A DNA stretch of 41,019 nt, taken from NCBI GenBank assembly GCA_964458015.1, contig CAYWGR010000026.1:1-41019 (forward strand), given 5' to 3'. This document shows positions 13,756 to 22,892 of the stretch, one piece after another. The number at the start of each line of letters is the position of its first letter. Position 1 is the stretch's first letter. The notes below the pieces were generated by a model. That model was not told the DNA's origin. It ran no database searches and worked only from the letters and a program-made list of their open reading frames with translations. Both the position numbers and the translations under genes were made by a program. This DNA is from CAYWGR01 sp964458015. Its GTDB lineage: Bacteria; Planctomycetota; Planctomycetia; Pirellulales; Thermoguttaceae.

Positions 13756-14565
13756 ATGTACGGTACGACGTTCCGCCACGAGCAAGTTATAAGCGACAAT
13801 GGCCAAGAAAACTCGCCCCAAGCAGCTGACCATACGTGCAAACGTACGCACGGCACGGTAGAGGACTTGCTCTCGCTCATCCCCGCCCCATCTCCCGGCG
13901 TAGGAAAAGGCGATCCCTTCATCACCCTGTCCAGCCGTGCAACAAAAGCGTGGCTGGCGCTCTTCGCCTACGCACGGGTGCACGGAACTTGGCAACCCCG
14001 CCACGTCGATCCGTTGCGGCCTGAACTGACTGGGGGACAGCAATACACCCTAACTGCACACTGGACGGTGGCCGGTCTCGCGTGGGCGATGTGTGTGAAC
14101 CGCGACACGGCTGGCAAAGCGTTGCAGGAATTAACCACAGGAGGTTGGGTACGGCGGGAAAACCCTCGCAACAAGGGCCAATTCGGCGGCATTGACTATT
14201 CTTTCGGCGTTCCCACAAGCGTGACACAAGCCGACAAGGCCAAAGTAGCGGAGACATTGAGAAAACGTGGCATCGAATTCAGGGATTACGAGTGGCGAAC
14301 CGCTACTCGTGCCCTGGCGGACAACGAAATAGAGCGAGTGCGGCAGGACGTGGAACTGAATATCGAGATGGAGCAAGCGGACCTAGACGGAAATGATACG
14401 AAAGCGATGGAGTTGGCTTCAATGTCTCTCCTGCCTCTGCAAGGGGGGGCAGCAGTGAACACCACCATTGTAACCGGCGTGGAGAGTACCCCACGAGAAT
14501 GTGTGGACGGTAGGTTTTCGGTTCTGGCACTAAGGGACGAGCGTAGTGACGAGGACATGATATGA
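13756..14565 (+). CDS. Winged-helix protein, possible replication or control protein (269 aa)
   Basis: Start ATG 13756 is preceded by GAGGAG; an upstream ATG at 13720 has no such site. The central region 'DPFITLSSRATKAWLALFAYAR' and 'YTLTAHWTVAGLAWAMCVNRDTAGKALQELTTGGWVRRENPRNKGQFGG' is a winged helix, with recognition helix 'NRDTAGKALQELTTGGW' and wing. The later part is a charged coiled-coil-like stretch ('NEIERVRQDVELNIEMEQADLDG'). It is translated just before the excisionase-like gene. It may be a replication initiator or transcription factor; I cannot decide. Confidence 0.65.
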   Translation: MYGTTFRHEQVISDNGQENSPQAADHTCKRTHGTVEDLLSLIPAPSPGVGKGDPFITLSSRATKAWLALFAYARVHGTWQPRHVDPLRPELTGGQQYTLTAHWTVAGLAWAMCVNRDTAGKALQELTTGGWVRRENPRNKGQFGGIDYSFGVPTSVTQADKAKVAETLRKRGIEFRDYEWRTATRALADNEIERVRQDVELNIEMEQADLDGNDTKAMELASMSLLPLQGGAAVNTTIVTGVESTPRECVDGRFSVLALRDERSDEDMI

Positions 14566-14903
14566 TCCAGTCAGCAGAAACACTTTGCGAGTCGAAGAAC
14601 GGCTCTCATTACGATCTTTTACTCCAGACCATCCTGATGCTGGGGCAGCAGCTTGTCGCCCTGGAAGAGAAGGTGACGGAGATCCATCAAACCGTCATGG
14701 ATCAGCGTGTCGAGAAGGAGTGGTACACCACGACCGAGCTGGCCGATGCCTTGGGTAAGAGCCAATACACTATCCAAGAGCGATGGTGTAACGAAGGCCG
14801 GATCGAGTGTGAAAAAGATCCCGAGTCAGGCAAATGGCGCATCCCCGGTCAAGAGTTCCGGCGATTAGTCGGCGGCGGGGCGTTGAAGCCAAAGCAGAAG
14901 TAG
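14562..14903 (+). CDS. Excisionase-like helix-turn-helix protein (113 aa)
   Basis: The N-terminal helix ('LLLQTILMLGQQLVALEEKVTEIHQTV') looks like a coiled coil. It is followed by an HTH_17-type domain: 'WYTTTELADALGKSQYTIQERWCNEGRIECEKDPESGKWRIPGQEF', the usual layout of excisionases and MerR-like DNA binders. The start overlaps the previous gene. It is convergent with and only 1 bp from the end of the integrase gene, supporting a role in excision or in integrase control. Confidence 0.75.
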   Translation: MIQSAETLCESKNGSHYDLLLQTILMLGQQLVALEEKVTEIHQTVMDQRVEKEWYTTTELADALGKSQYTIQERWCNEGRIECEKDPESGKWRIPGQEFRRLVGGGALKPKQK

Positions 14904-14904
14904 G

Positions 14905-16170
14905 TTACTTCAGCACCTCGATCTGGCTTTGGCCATCCTGCGGGAAAAGGTGCTGATACAAGTCTTTCATTTCCTCGGTAGTATGGCCCATCCACTTAGC
15001 AATGGTGTCCCGTGGCACCTTGTTCGACCGTGCGAGGTTAGACCCGAAGGAATGTCGCAAAACATGGAAACCACGAATCACGGCCCACTTACTATCCTCT
15101 AACGTGAATTTGAAATGGTGGTGGGCCTCTTTGGGAGTCATTTCTGAAAAGGTCGCTCTTGCCTTTCGCTTGGGCATCTTCAATGGTGCGGTAATAGTGT
15201 ATGGCCCGCCAGGATGGTTGGCAAACCATTTGCACATGGTTGCTGCCAGTTTTGGGTGGAGAGGGACGAAACGAAAAGTCTCGGCCATGTTCTTCTTTCG
15301 CTTACGCTCACGAAGTTTGACCTGCTTGAGGCGAAAGTCGAAATCGTCAATCTGCGAACTGCGGATCTCACCCCGCCTCGCACCTGTGTATGCCGCAAAA
15401 ACAAACATCACATGAATGAAGGGGTAGCGTGCGTGTTCTTCGACGTACTTCAGGAGTTCCGTGACCTGCTTCTGATCCAAAAACAGGCTGTTCCATAACC
15501 CCTTCTTCTGGTCGGGCGTTAGCCCACCCCTAGCAATCCGTCGCTCAATTTGCGCCCACGTTTGGAACTTCTCCCGTTCCTTCGGCTTCGGAATTATCAC
15601 GGCCCACTTGCGGCCTTCGCAGTAAATCGGACAGTCGCTCATCGCATATTGTCGTTGTTGCGCCCAGTCCCAGACTTGACGGAATGTGGCAAGTTCCTTG
15701 CGAATGGTCTTTCCTGAGAGTAGTGTGCCTCTGCATTTTGTCTTGCTCCGAGCAGTCACATAGCCCTGTATCACGTTCAGTGTGATCGTATCGAGCACAG
15801 TGGACTCACCCAAGACTCGTTTCAAGTGCCGAACGTGTATTTTCTCACACGCAACCGTGTTGTCGGCCTTAGCAATCTGGTCGGTGAGGTAGGCATCACA
15901 GATTTCACCTAGCCGACGAAGTTGGCCAGTCTTGGGCTTCGGCTTGGCTGTTAGCTTCCCATCCGACATGATCCATACGCCAGGATCAGCACCCTTCGGA
16001 ATCTCGATCCGTCCAAGCTTGAGGAGCCGAATTGTGTCCTCGACCCGGGCTTCAATTCCGGCAGCATCCGATTTCTTGGTGGTTTCGCAGGACCGCCGAA
16101 ACTGCTGACCGCTCCAACGAAACATGATGATCCAGTTGCCAGTCCGTTCATCCTCGTGAAGGCTTGCCAT
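14905..16170 (-). CDS. Tyrosine recombinase (phage-type integrase)
   Basis: 421 residues, typical length. An N-terminal arm-binding-like domain (about 1-60, 'DERTGNWIIMFRWSGQQFRRSCETT'), a SAM-like core-binding domain (about 85-180) and a C-terminal catalytic domain. Catalytic residues: R265 in TGARRGE, H369 and R372 in HVLRHSF, H396 in MGHT, Y405 in DLYQHLF. All are present, so it is probably functional. ATG 16170 has GGAGG 8 nt upstream. It reads away from the attachment site at 16418-16470 and should insert and excise the element at a tRNA-Leu gene. Confidence 0.95.
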   Translation of the reverse strand: MASLHEDERTGNWIIMFRWSGQQFRRSCETTKKSDAAGIEARVEDTIRLLKLGRIEIPKGADPGVWIMSDGKLTAKPKPKTGQLRRLGEICDAYLTDQIAKADNTVACEKIHVRHLKRVLGESTVLDTITLNVIQGYVTARSKTKCRGTLLSGKTIRKELATFRQVWDWAQQRQYAMSDCPIYCEGRKWAVIIPKPKEREKFQTWAQIERRIARGGLTPDQKKGLWNSLFLDQKQVTELLKYVEEHARYPFIHVMFVFAAYTGARRGEIRSSQIDDFDFRLKQVKLRERKRKKNMAETFRFVPLHPKLAATMCKWFANHPGGPYTITAPLKMPKRKARATFSEMTPKEAHHHFKFTLEDSKWAVIRGFHVLRHSFGSNLARSNKVPRDTIAKWMGHTTEEMKDLYQHLFPQDGQSQIEVLK

Positions 16171-16244
16171 TGTACATTTCCTCCATCATCTTGCTCGCAC
16201 CCACGATTATCATACCAAATTGCCAACCGAATGGGAACATCGTC

Positions 16245-16299
16245 GTGTAACAGCGGTGTAACATTATGACTAATGACGAGGTCATGTCAGCGTTGTTAC
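16245..16299. promoter_or_regulatory. Short repeats between integrase and att site (possible arm sites)
   Basis: GTGTAACA occurs at 16245-16252 and 16256-16263, 11 bp apart, and TGTTAC in inverse orientation at 16294-16299. Such spaced repeats between an integrase gene and the attachment site are where arm-type integrase or excisionase sites are expected. No binding data can be inferred. Confidence 0.4.
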
Positions 16300-16417
16300 G
16301 TTCACGTTGCAGATTTGAAAAGTGATGCATAAAATGCCTTAATATATGTGCTACAGCATTGATGTGCGATGACAATGCCACGTCATCGACATGCCGCCAA
16401 AAACGTGCGGGACTACA

Positions 16418-16470
16418 TTCAGGACCTAGTTCCCGTCAAGGGAGTGCAGGTTCAAGTCCTGTCTTCGGCA
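16418..16470 (+). other. Attachment site: 3' fragment of a tRNA-Leu gene
   Basis: From TTCAGGA (anticodon loop, anticodon CAG) the sequence follows a tRNA-Leu: CCTAG (anticodon stem 3' half), a long variable arm with TTCCCGTCAAGGGAGT, T arm GCAGG-TTCAAGT-CCTGT, then acceptor CTTCGGC and discriminator A. The five bases before TTCAGGA (CTACA) do not pair with CCTAG, and no D arm or GCCGAAG 5' acceptor is present upstream, so only the 3' 53 bp is tRNA-like. This is the displaced half left by site-specific integration. The rebuilt complete gene should be at the other element end, left of the window. CCA is not encoded. Confidence 0.85.
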
Positions 16471-16489
16471 CTTGGTATGCGATGGAAGG

Positions 16490-16525
16490 AAAAGGGTTTG
16501 CGACGAACGTGTTGCAAACCCTTTT
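16490..16525 (+). terminator. Terminator of the original tRNA-Leu gene
   Basis: Perfect 12-bp stem AAAAGGGTTTGC / GCAAACCCTTTT, 12-nt loop, followed by CTGTTT. It lies 20 bp after the tRNA fragment and so belonged to the chromosomal tRNA transcription unit. Confidence 0.75.
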
Positions 16526-16579
16526 CTGTTTCTGGGAGGAGCAAATTGTTTCTGGGCCAAGGGGCCACGGAGATGTTGC

Positions 16580-16825
16580 CTAGGAGACTTTGACCTTCTG
16601 CAACAGGAAAAGTAGCACAATTGCTCCGACCGTGGCCGAGAGCAGGCTGCCGAGCAAGCCGATGGCTACCATGCCGAGAAGTCCGAACAGGAACCCACCT
16701 AAAAGGGCTCCGATGACGCCGACGACAAGATTGCCGAGCAGCTCGAAGCTGTGACCCTTCATAAGCTTGCCCGCCAACCATCCGGCGGCGAGTCCGACCA
16801 AAAGGAAGCAGATCAGATCGGTCAT
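16580..16825 (-). CDS. GlsB/YeaQ/YmgE-family membrane protein
   Basis: 81 residues from ATG 16825 (AAAGGA upstream). Glycine-rich transmembrane segments: 'LICFLLVGLAAGWLAGKLM', 'LLGNLVVGVIGALLGGFLFGLLG' and a third C-terminal helix. This arrangement and the 'GWLAGKLMKG' motif are typical of the transglycosylase-associated / GlsB family of small inner-membrane stress proteins. It is the first chromosomal gene after the attachment site. Confidence 0.9.
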   Translation of the reverse strand: MTDLICFLLVGLAAGWLAGKLMKGHSFELLGNLVVGVIGALLGGFLFGLLGMVAIGLLGSLLSATVGAIVLLFLLQKVKVS

Positions 16826-17178
16826 GGCATTTCCTTTAAGAAGATAGGATTGTTGCGGTGAGAGTCGGTTTATGTTGTCGGCGGGCCATCGCTGCGATTG
16901 ACCCGCCCTACGAGTCTGTTCCGTCATTCTGCGCATAGCGAAGAATCTCCGCGATTCCATCGAGATTCTTCGCTACGCTCAGAATGACTATTTGCCCTGA
17001 TTTTTTGTCAGATGCTAATCGTCTGCACCGCAAATATTTTTCAAGCTTTGGGTATACGGTGCCTTACAAGCATAGCAAGGAAAACGACCGGAAGGACCGC
17101 ATCGACTTGCGAGATATTTCGCGTGGAATCGGCGACTTTTTCCACACCCAGCGCGTAACTTGTGGGAGGGTAGACAAA
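16826..17178. other. Intergenic region with two repeat families
   Basis: No gene is supported. It holds a fragment of an interspersed repeat (16880-16912, GGCGGGCCATCGCT..TTGACCCG.CCTACG; a relative is in 38466-38548) and a palindromic repeat at 16923-16988. The remainder (16989-17178) shows nothing I can identify. Confidence 0.6.
16923..16988. repeat. MITE-like palindromic repeat, copy 1
   Basis: Long imperfect inverted repeat: GTCATTCTG.GCATAGCGAAGAATCTC on the left and the complement (GAGATTCTTCGCTACGC..AGAATGAC) on the right, 12-bp centre. A second copy is at 29794-29868. Repeats beginning GTCATTCTGAGCG are widespread in bacterial genomes; it does not encode protein. Confidence 0.8.
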
Positions 17179-17919
17179 CTAAAAGTCGATTTCCATCCGG
17201 TCTTCGCCCAGGATCGTGTTGGGGAAGATAGCGCGAGCGGTGGGAAGGCCGATGGGATCGTCGGCCGTGGAAAGCGGATCGAAGTGGACCATCACCAAGC
17301 GTTTTACGCCCGCACGGGCAGCCACTTGGGCCACGGTCGTCGTGTGGCTGTGGCCATACTTGGTTGCTCGATCCACGTCGGCGTCGGGAAAGTAGCACTC
17401 GTGGACCAACAGATCGACGCCGCGGATTTTTGAAACATAATCAGCGGTTGGAGCAGCAATCGTATCGGTCACATAGGCCATCGAGCGGTCGGGCCAATCG
17501 AGCCTGTAGCCGATCGAGCCGCCGCGATGCTCAAGCGGAAAATGCGTCAAGCGGCCGCCGCCGGCCAGAGCAAAACTCGTTTGCAGCGGTTCGTACTTCA
17601 ACGGCGGGCGAACTGGAAACAACGCCTCACAAAAAAGATGCTCTTCAACGGCCACTAGTATGTCCGGCAATCCATGAACCGTGATTCGCCTGAGCGGATG
17701 CTTTTGCAGAACGCTGAAGAGGAACGTCAAGCCGACGATATGGTCGAGATGGGCATGCGTCAGAAAGATGTCCAATTCAGGGGTTGTCAGATATTCGCTT
17801 GCCCTATAGACGGCCGTCCCGGCATCGAGCATCAGCCCGCACTCAGGCAGCAACAAGCACGGCGTATGCCGCCGATCGTTCGGATGATAGCCGGTTGTGC
17901 CGAGCAGAATCAGACGCAT
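17179..17919 (-). CDS. Metallo-beta-lactamase-fold hydrolase, RNase Z-like
   Basis: 246 residues. The zinc-binding motif HAHLDH is at 55-60, preceded by 'GLMLDAGTAVYRASEYL'. Further ligands are likely in 'MAYVTDTIAAP', 'LLVHECYFPD' and 'YGHSHTTT', with a final His in 'LVMVHFDPLS'. This set follows the RNase Z / ElaC branch. Being short (RNase Z is about 300) and lacking an obvious exosite arm, it may be a general phosphodiesterase or lactonase rather than tRNA 3'-processing enzyme. It stands alone on the leftward strand. Confidence 0.8.
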   Translation of the reverse strand: MRLILLGTTGYHPNDRRHTPCLLLPECGLMLDAGTAVYRASEYLTTPELDIFLTHAHLDHIVGLTFLFSVLQKHPLRRITVHGLPDILVAVEEHLFCEALFPVRPPLKYEPLQTSFALAGGGRLTHFPLEHRGGSIGYRLDWPDRSMAYVTDTIAAPTADYVSKIRGVDLLVHECYFPDADVDRATKYGHSHTTTVAQVAARAGVKRLVMVHFDPLSTADDPIGLPTARAIFPNTILGEDRMEIDF

Positions 17920-18004
17920 GAAAGTGGTCGAAGCTCAGGGGGATAGGGGCCAAGGGACAAAAGCCGCTTGAGATTTCTCGTGATTCACTACCAACAATCC
18001 TACG

Positions 18005-21000
18005 TTACTTCTGAGGTCCGAACAATCGGTCCAGTTGCCGGTTGACTTCGCCTTCGATGACGTTTTGGGCGGCTTTTTGCAGGAATTGACGGCTGAGGTC
18101 GGCCACGGCTTTCTGGTCGAGGGCCGGTTTGCTAAGCGTGCCGTTGACCGGTATACGGATCACTTGGCGGCGCATGGCGTCGGAGAGGGTCGGGTTTTGC
18201 GCTACCCATTTCGGCGGCACGGGCATTTCGGCCAGCAGCCCCATTTTCTGATCCAGGCCTACCCAACCCTGAGTGCGGACGCTGAACTCGGGGAAAACCA
18301 GTTCCAGGCCTTGGTGATAGATTTTGCGTTGGTACATGCGGAACTGGACGACCGACTGCGGCCGGAGTTGGGCGGGTGATTCGCGATTAAGAAAGGTCGC
18401 GAACGTTCTAGCCAGCGGCCCTGTCCCGACATTCATCGAATGGACGATCAGCCGGCCGGTCACATCACTATCGCTCGGTTTGCCCAATGGAATGCGGCAA
18501 TTTTCCAAGTCGATGGAAAATGAACCTTTGGCGGATGTGATATCGGCCAGGTTCGGGGCGATATATTTCAGCGATGATGTGCAGATGGCCGGATCGACTT
18601 GGATTTGCTGGGCGAACGGCCCCTTGGGCAGCGTTAGCTCGAACGACTTCGAGGTAAGCCGGACGGACGGAGCCAGATGGATTTTTCCTTGGCTAACGGC
18701 CAAGTCGATGGGCTCGATGCTTGCAACGCCGTCGGCCATCGAAGCTTTCAGATCGCCTCGGCTAAGCTGGAGACCGTAGATGTTGGCTACGTTCCAATGC
18801 AGCCCAACGGCGGCACGACCATCGGCCCAAGTGAACGGCCCACGATAATAGTCGGCCGAATCGCTGCGCCCGACGATGCGCACGCCCGGCACAAGGTAAG
18901 GTCGTAAGAGGCCGGCGAGCCGTTCCATATCGCAGCCGAATTGCCCTTGGATGTCGGCATTATTTACGCCGGCCACGGGCGTGATGCGTCCGGCGGCATT
19001 GGCGTTGATCACGTCCGAAGTGATTTCCATGCGTTCGATTTGCACGTTGCCGGATTTCTTTTCATAGTTGCCGCGGCCCGCGAGGCGGATACTCGGTTCT
19101 TGAAATTGCTGACCCGAGGCATCGATCACGGCCAAGTTGAGAAGTTCGGCCGTGGTTTCGCCTTGAATTACGCCGGCCGTTTGATTGAGCTGCACCGTGC
19201 CCTTGAATTGTCCTGCCATTCGCCAGTCGGCGGCGGTCTTCGGATCGCAAAGCCACGTGCGAACGCGGGCGGCATCGCCGCGGAATTGCAGGGTGCCGCC
19301 GAGTTCGGCCGGCCCTTTTTCAGGCGAAGCCCAAACAAAGTTGTTTGCCTGAATTTCCGCCGTGGCGCAGGTCAAATTGGCTGGCTCGACTTTCAAGCGG
19401 CGTTCCGCTTGGTTCCAAGAACCGGCTGCACTCACGTCGATCCGAGGCTCATTGACCAGAAGCCAAGGCGAATGGACGACCAGCGGCGCGGCGGCCATGC
19501 GAACTTGCCGCACCTCGACGCTTTGGCTCGAAGCGGTGCCATCGGCCTCTAAAGCATACGCGCCGGTGAGCTGGCAATTTTGCGTGGGCAGCCAAGCGGC
19601 CAAGCGGCTGGGCCAATTTTGCAGTTGTCCTTGAGCTCGGACGTGGACCGGCCATGCACCACCGTCGCGAAGGTTTTGCACCGGCTGGGCTAATTGAACG
19701 TCGATTTGATCTTCGCCGGCCTTAAGCGAGGCGGCCGCGGCGTCGATGCGCGTATCGACATTGAGATTGGTTTGACCCTTGGCCGACAATGTGGCGACCA
19801 ACTCGCGTTCGATCCACGGCTGTTGGTTCGGCAGTGCGAGCTGGAAATTGCGAACTTGGAATTCGGCGCCGGCATCGAATGCTTTTTGGGGTGTGCGTTG
19901 CCAATTCAAATTGCCGATGCCTTCACCGGCCAGTTGTAGGGAACCCATCTCGACGAATTGGCCCAACTGATCGGACAACTTCTTGAGGTTGAAACTCATC
20001 GAGGCGGCCAAGCGGTCGGGCGTGCCCGAGGCATGTACTTTCAAAAAGTCGGATTCACACTGCAAGGTATCGACGAATGGCCCTTCGGCCGTTTCGTGAG
20101 CGTCGACGAGTATGGCCAAGGGGTGTTCCCACGTAATGGGGCGGCCCGAGGCAGTCGCGGCGAGCCCGGCCGCATCGAGTTGTCCGTGCCATTTCATGCC
20201 CTGCTGCTCGGGCCGGCTGCTTAGGGCCACTTGTACCTGGCCGGAACTGATTTCAACTCCGCGGCGCACTTGCAGCGTGGCGGGCAGCAGTCTCGCCAGT
20301 CGAGCCAGGTCGATCCGGCCGGTTAGTTCGTGCCGGTCGTGGGCGAGTGATTGCATTGAGATCCCGTTTTTGGGATCCCGTTTAACGGTGCTTGTCAGCG
20401 CTAGACTGCCGAGGTCGCAATCGACCGATGTTTTTTCGATTTCGATGCTATTGCCTTGCCAAGAGGCTTGGCAGACGCCGTGGAGTCGTTCGAGTTGCAC
20501 CACGTCGGTTTGAAGCGCCGTGGCGGTCATCGAAAGCACTTCGGTGTCGAGATCGGCTTGAATGCTATTCTTGCCGGCATCTGAACCACTCCATGCAACC
20601 GTGATGTTGGACGAAAGGCGGCCGTCGCAGACGGTGCCGGGCGAAAATCGCGCGGCCAGCGGACGGAACAGGGCCAGCGGAAGGTTGGCCAATTTCAATG
20701 AGGCGGAGCTGCCGTCGGCCGACGATTTCCAGCCGACGGTGATTTTGCCGGGCCGTTTGGCATCGGGCAGATCGGCCGAAAGCTTGGCCTCCATCGGGCC
20801 GTTGGCGGTTTCGGACATCTCGAAACCGGCATCCAGTTTTTGCACATGCCATCGTCGCCCGATGCGGAAGTCGGTCACGTCGATGTTGCCGTCGATCACT
20901 TCCAGGCCGATGCCGAAGCTGGACGAGGATTTTTCATCCGATGTCAGATACTTAGCCAGCAGGTCTTCCACATTGCTGCCGTCGTCGCGCAGCACAAGCG

Positions 21001-21385
21001 AGAGCTGTGGTTTTTGTAGGCGGTATCGGCCCAGTTTCGTGTAGTTGCATAGAATACTGATCAGCCAGCGGTCGCCGACGGCCGTAGGCAAGTCGAGCAC
21101 CGGACGGCCTTCGGAATCCTTCACCTCGATGCCTTCGGCCGATACGGGCGAAAACCAGCCGAGCGAGGCAGACTTGACTGTGACCGTTCCCTTTAGGTCA
21201 GCGGCAGCTTTATTGACGCCCCATTGAAGCAGCGGCGTTTTAGCGGCAATGCTCGGCAGCAGCCAAACGACGACTGCCAGCACTACTAGTACGAGAACGG
21301 ATAGGGGCCGAAAACTCGCGATTGCGGGCTTGTTTTTCAAGTCTGCTGACGGGGGGACAGTTTCGTTTTGAGTGTTGCCGGCCAT
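18005..21385 (-). CDS. Very large AsmA-like membrane-anchored protein
   Basis: 1126 residues from ATG 21385, chosen for GGAGG 8 nt upstream. One N-terminal transmembrane helix ('LSVLVLVVLAVVVWLLPSIA', about 32-51) follows a polar N-terminus. The rest is a long run of amphipathic strand repeats ('TVKSASLGWFSPVSAEGIEVKDSEGRPVLDL' type) with Ala/Asp/Gly-rich turns, typical of AsmA/TamB/DUF748-like bridge proteins. The C-terminus ('RQVIRIPVNGTLSKPALD') is also typical of AsmA family ends. Likely located in the envelope and linked to lipid transport or outer-membrane homeostasis, by family analogy. Confidence 0.8.
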   Translation of the reverse strand: MAGNTQNETVPPSADLKNKPAIASFRPLSVLVLVVLAVVVWLLPSIAAKTPLLQWGVNKAAADLKGTVTVKSASLGWFSPVSAEGIEVKDSEGRPVLDLPTAVGDRWLISILCNYTKLGRYRLQKPQLSLVLRDDGSNVEDLLAKYLTSDEKSSSSFGIGLEVIDGNIDVTDFRIGRRWHVQKLDAGFEMSETANGPMEAKLSADLPDAKRPGKITVGWKSSADGSSASLKLANLPLALFRPLAARFSPGTVCDGRLSSNITVAWSGSDAGKNSIQADLDTEVLSMTATALQTDVVQLERLHGVCQASWQGNSIEIEKTSVDCDLGSLALTSTVKRDPKNGISMQSLAHDRHELTGRIDLARLARLLPATLQVRRGVEISSGQVQVALSSRPEQQGMKWHGQLDAAGLAATASGRPITWEHPLAILVDAHETAEGPFVDTLQCESDFLKVHASGTPDRLAASMSFNLKKLSDQLGQFVEMGSLQLAGEGIGNLNWQRTPQKAFDAGAEFQVRNFQLALPNQQPWIERELVATLSAKGQTNLNVDTRIDAAAASLKAGEDQIDVQLAQPVQNLRDGGAWPVHVRAQGQLQNWPSRLAAWLPTQNCQLTGAYALEADGTASSQSVEVRQVRMAAAPLVVHSPWLLVNEPRIDVSAAGSWNQAERRLKVEPANLTCATAEIQANNFVWASPEKGPAELGGTLQFRGDAARVRTWLCDPKTAADWRMAGQFKGTVQLNQTAGVIQGETTAELLNLAVIDASGQQFQEPSIRLAGRGNYEKKSGNVQIERMEITSDVINANAAGRITPVAGVNNADIQGQFGCDMERLAGLLRPYLVPGVRIVGRSDSADYYRGPFTWADGRAAVGLHWNVANIYGLQLSRGDLKASMADGVASIEPIDLAVSQGKIHLAPSVRLTSKSFELTLPKGPFAQQIQVDPAICTSSLKYIAPNLADITSAKGSFSIDLENCRIPLGKPSDSDVTGRLIVHSMNVGTGPLARTFATFLNRESPAQLRPQSVVQFRMYQRKIYHQGLELVFPEFSVRTQGWVGLDQKMGLLAEMPVPPKWVAQNPTLSDAMRRQVIRIPVNGTLSKPALDQKAVADLSRQFLQKAAQNVIEGEVNRQLDRLFGPQK

Positions 21386-21544
21386 GGTTTTGCCTCCGAA
21401 AAGAGAGAACAAGGGGCAGCGGATTGTAGCCAAACGAGGGAAGCGATACTAGAGTGAAAAAATAGGAAAGATGCTCGCCTTCTTGACGGAGCGGTTGCTT
21501 GCGGATACAGTGCCTCACGATATTTATTGATAAAGAGTACTCAA

Positions 21545-22810
21545 ATGACTGTTTTTCCCCAGATTTTCCGCCTTCGCCAAACGTTCGACGCCACGCGGGT
21601 TGAAAACGTGGCGGCTGAAGTTGATACGCAACTGAGTCGGCTTAAGTTGCATGAAAAAGTTCAGCCAGGGCAATCCGTGGCGATTACCGGCGGCAGCCGG
21701 GGCATTGCCAACATCGCAGCCATCCTGCGGGCAATCGTCGATCATTGCAAAAACCTGGGAGCAAGGCCATTTCTGGTGCCTGCCATGGGAAGCCACGGCG
21801 GCGGTACGGCCGAAGGGCAACAAAAACTCCTCGAATCCTACGGCATCACCGAAACGTCGCTTGGTTGCCCAATTCGGTCGAGCATGGAAACCGTCGTTGT
21901 GGGCCAAGCCAAGGAAGGTTTTCCTATCCACTTCGATCGGCTCGCTTTCAAGGCCGATCACGTAATGGTTTGCAATCGCATCAAGCCGCATACGGGATTC
22001 GCCGGTTCGATCGAAAGCGGGCTGATGAAAATGCTTTTGATCGGGCTGGGCAAAGCCGAGGGAGCGTCGGTCTATCATCGTGCAATCCGCGATTTCAGTT
22101 TCGAGCAGATCATTCGCGGCGTGGCCGGCGAAGTTTTGCAGCGATGCCATATCCTGGCCGGCGTGGGCATCGTTGAAAACGCCTACGATCAAACCGGCCG
22201 GATCGAAGCCGTGAGACCTGAAGAGTTCGAAACGCGCGAAAAAGAGTTGCTGCAATTGGCGAAGCAATGGCTGCCGCGGCTGCCGTTTCCACAGGCCGAC
22301 GTTCTTGTGATCGACCGGATCGGCAAGGACATCAGCGGCACGGGTCTCGATCCGAACGTCGTGGGGCGCAAATACAACGACCATGTGGCGGTGGAAGACG
22401 AATGGCCGAAGGTTCGGCGGATCTGTCTGCGCGGTTTGACCGAGGCAACGCATGGCAACGCCATCGGCTTCGGCATCGCCGAGTTTTGCCGGTCGCGCAT
22501 CTTGCGGGAGATGGATGTGGAATCCACGCGGTTGAATGGTCTTACATCGGGGCATATTTCGGCCGTGATGACGCCATTGGACTACGAAACCGACCGCGAG
22601 ATGCTGGAGGCCGCATTCTCGACGATTGGGCTGGCCGGGCCGCCCGACGTTCGGTTGTTTTGGATTGCCGACACCTTGCACCTTGGCGAGGTCGAGTGTT
22701 CCGAGGCGTATCTCGACGAAGCTCGGCAGCGCGAGGATTTGGAAATTCTCTCGGAACCGCGGCCGTTGCCGTTCGATACGGCGGGGAATCTGCTCGAATC
22801 CGCGCCTTAA
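21545..22810 (+). CDS. LarA-type (DUF2088) lactate racemase-like protein
   Basis: 421 residues from ATG 21545 (an upstream TTG at 21527 is possible). The N-terminal DUF2088 domain has 'ITGGSRGIANIAAILRAIVDH' and 'LVPAMGSHGGGTAEGQ' (conserved His). The middle 'VCNRIKPHTGFAGSIESGLMKMLLIGLGK' motif contains the His/Lys pair that in LarA binds the nickel-pincer cofactor. No cofactor genes (LarB, LarC, LarE) are in the window, and many relatives act on substrates other than lactate, so the substrate is open. It diverges from the AsmA-like gene. Confidence 0.82.
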   Translation: MTVFPQIFRLRQTFDATRVENVAAEVDTQLSRLKLHEKVQPGQSVAITGGSRGIANIAAILRAIVDHCKNLGARPFLVPAMGSHGGGTAEGQQKLLESYGITETSLGCPIRSSMETVVVGQAKEGFPIHFDRLAFKADHVMVCNRIKPHTGFAGSIESGLMKMLLIGLGKAEGASVYHRAIRDFSFEQIIRGVAGEVLQRCHILAGVGIVENAYDQTGRIEAVRPEEFETREKELLQLAKQWLPRLPFPQADVLVIDRIGKDISGTGLDPNVVGRKYNDHVAVEDEWPKVRRICLRGLTEATHGNAIGFGIAEFCRSRILREMDVESTRLNGLTSGHISAVMTPLDYETDREMLEAAFSTIGLAGPPDVRLFWIADTLHLGEVECSEAYLDEARQREDLEILSEPRPLPFDTAGNLLESAP

Positions 22811-22892
22811 GCAGTATGCCGCCACTGCTAATGATCCAAGGAAACGTCCCTAGCTACTTGCCATCCTGCGGCAAACCACGGATACTGGTATC

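Noticed and set aside
16381..16470. A complete tRNA gene
   Set aside because: No 5' acceptor or D arm, and the anticodon stem cannot pair; only the 3' part is tRNA-like.
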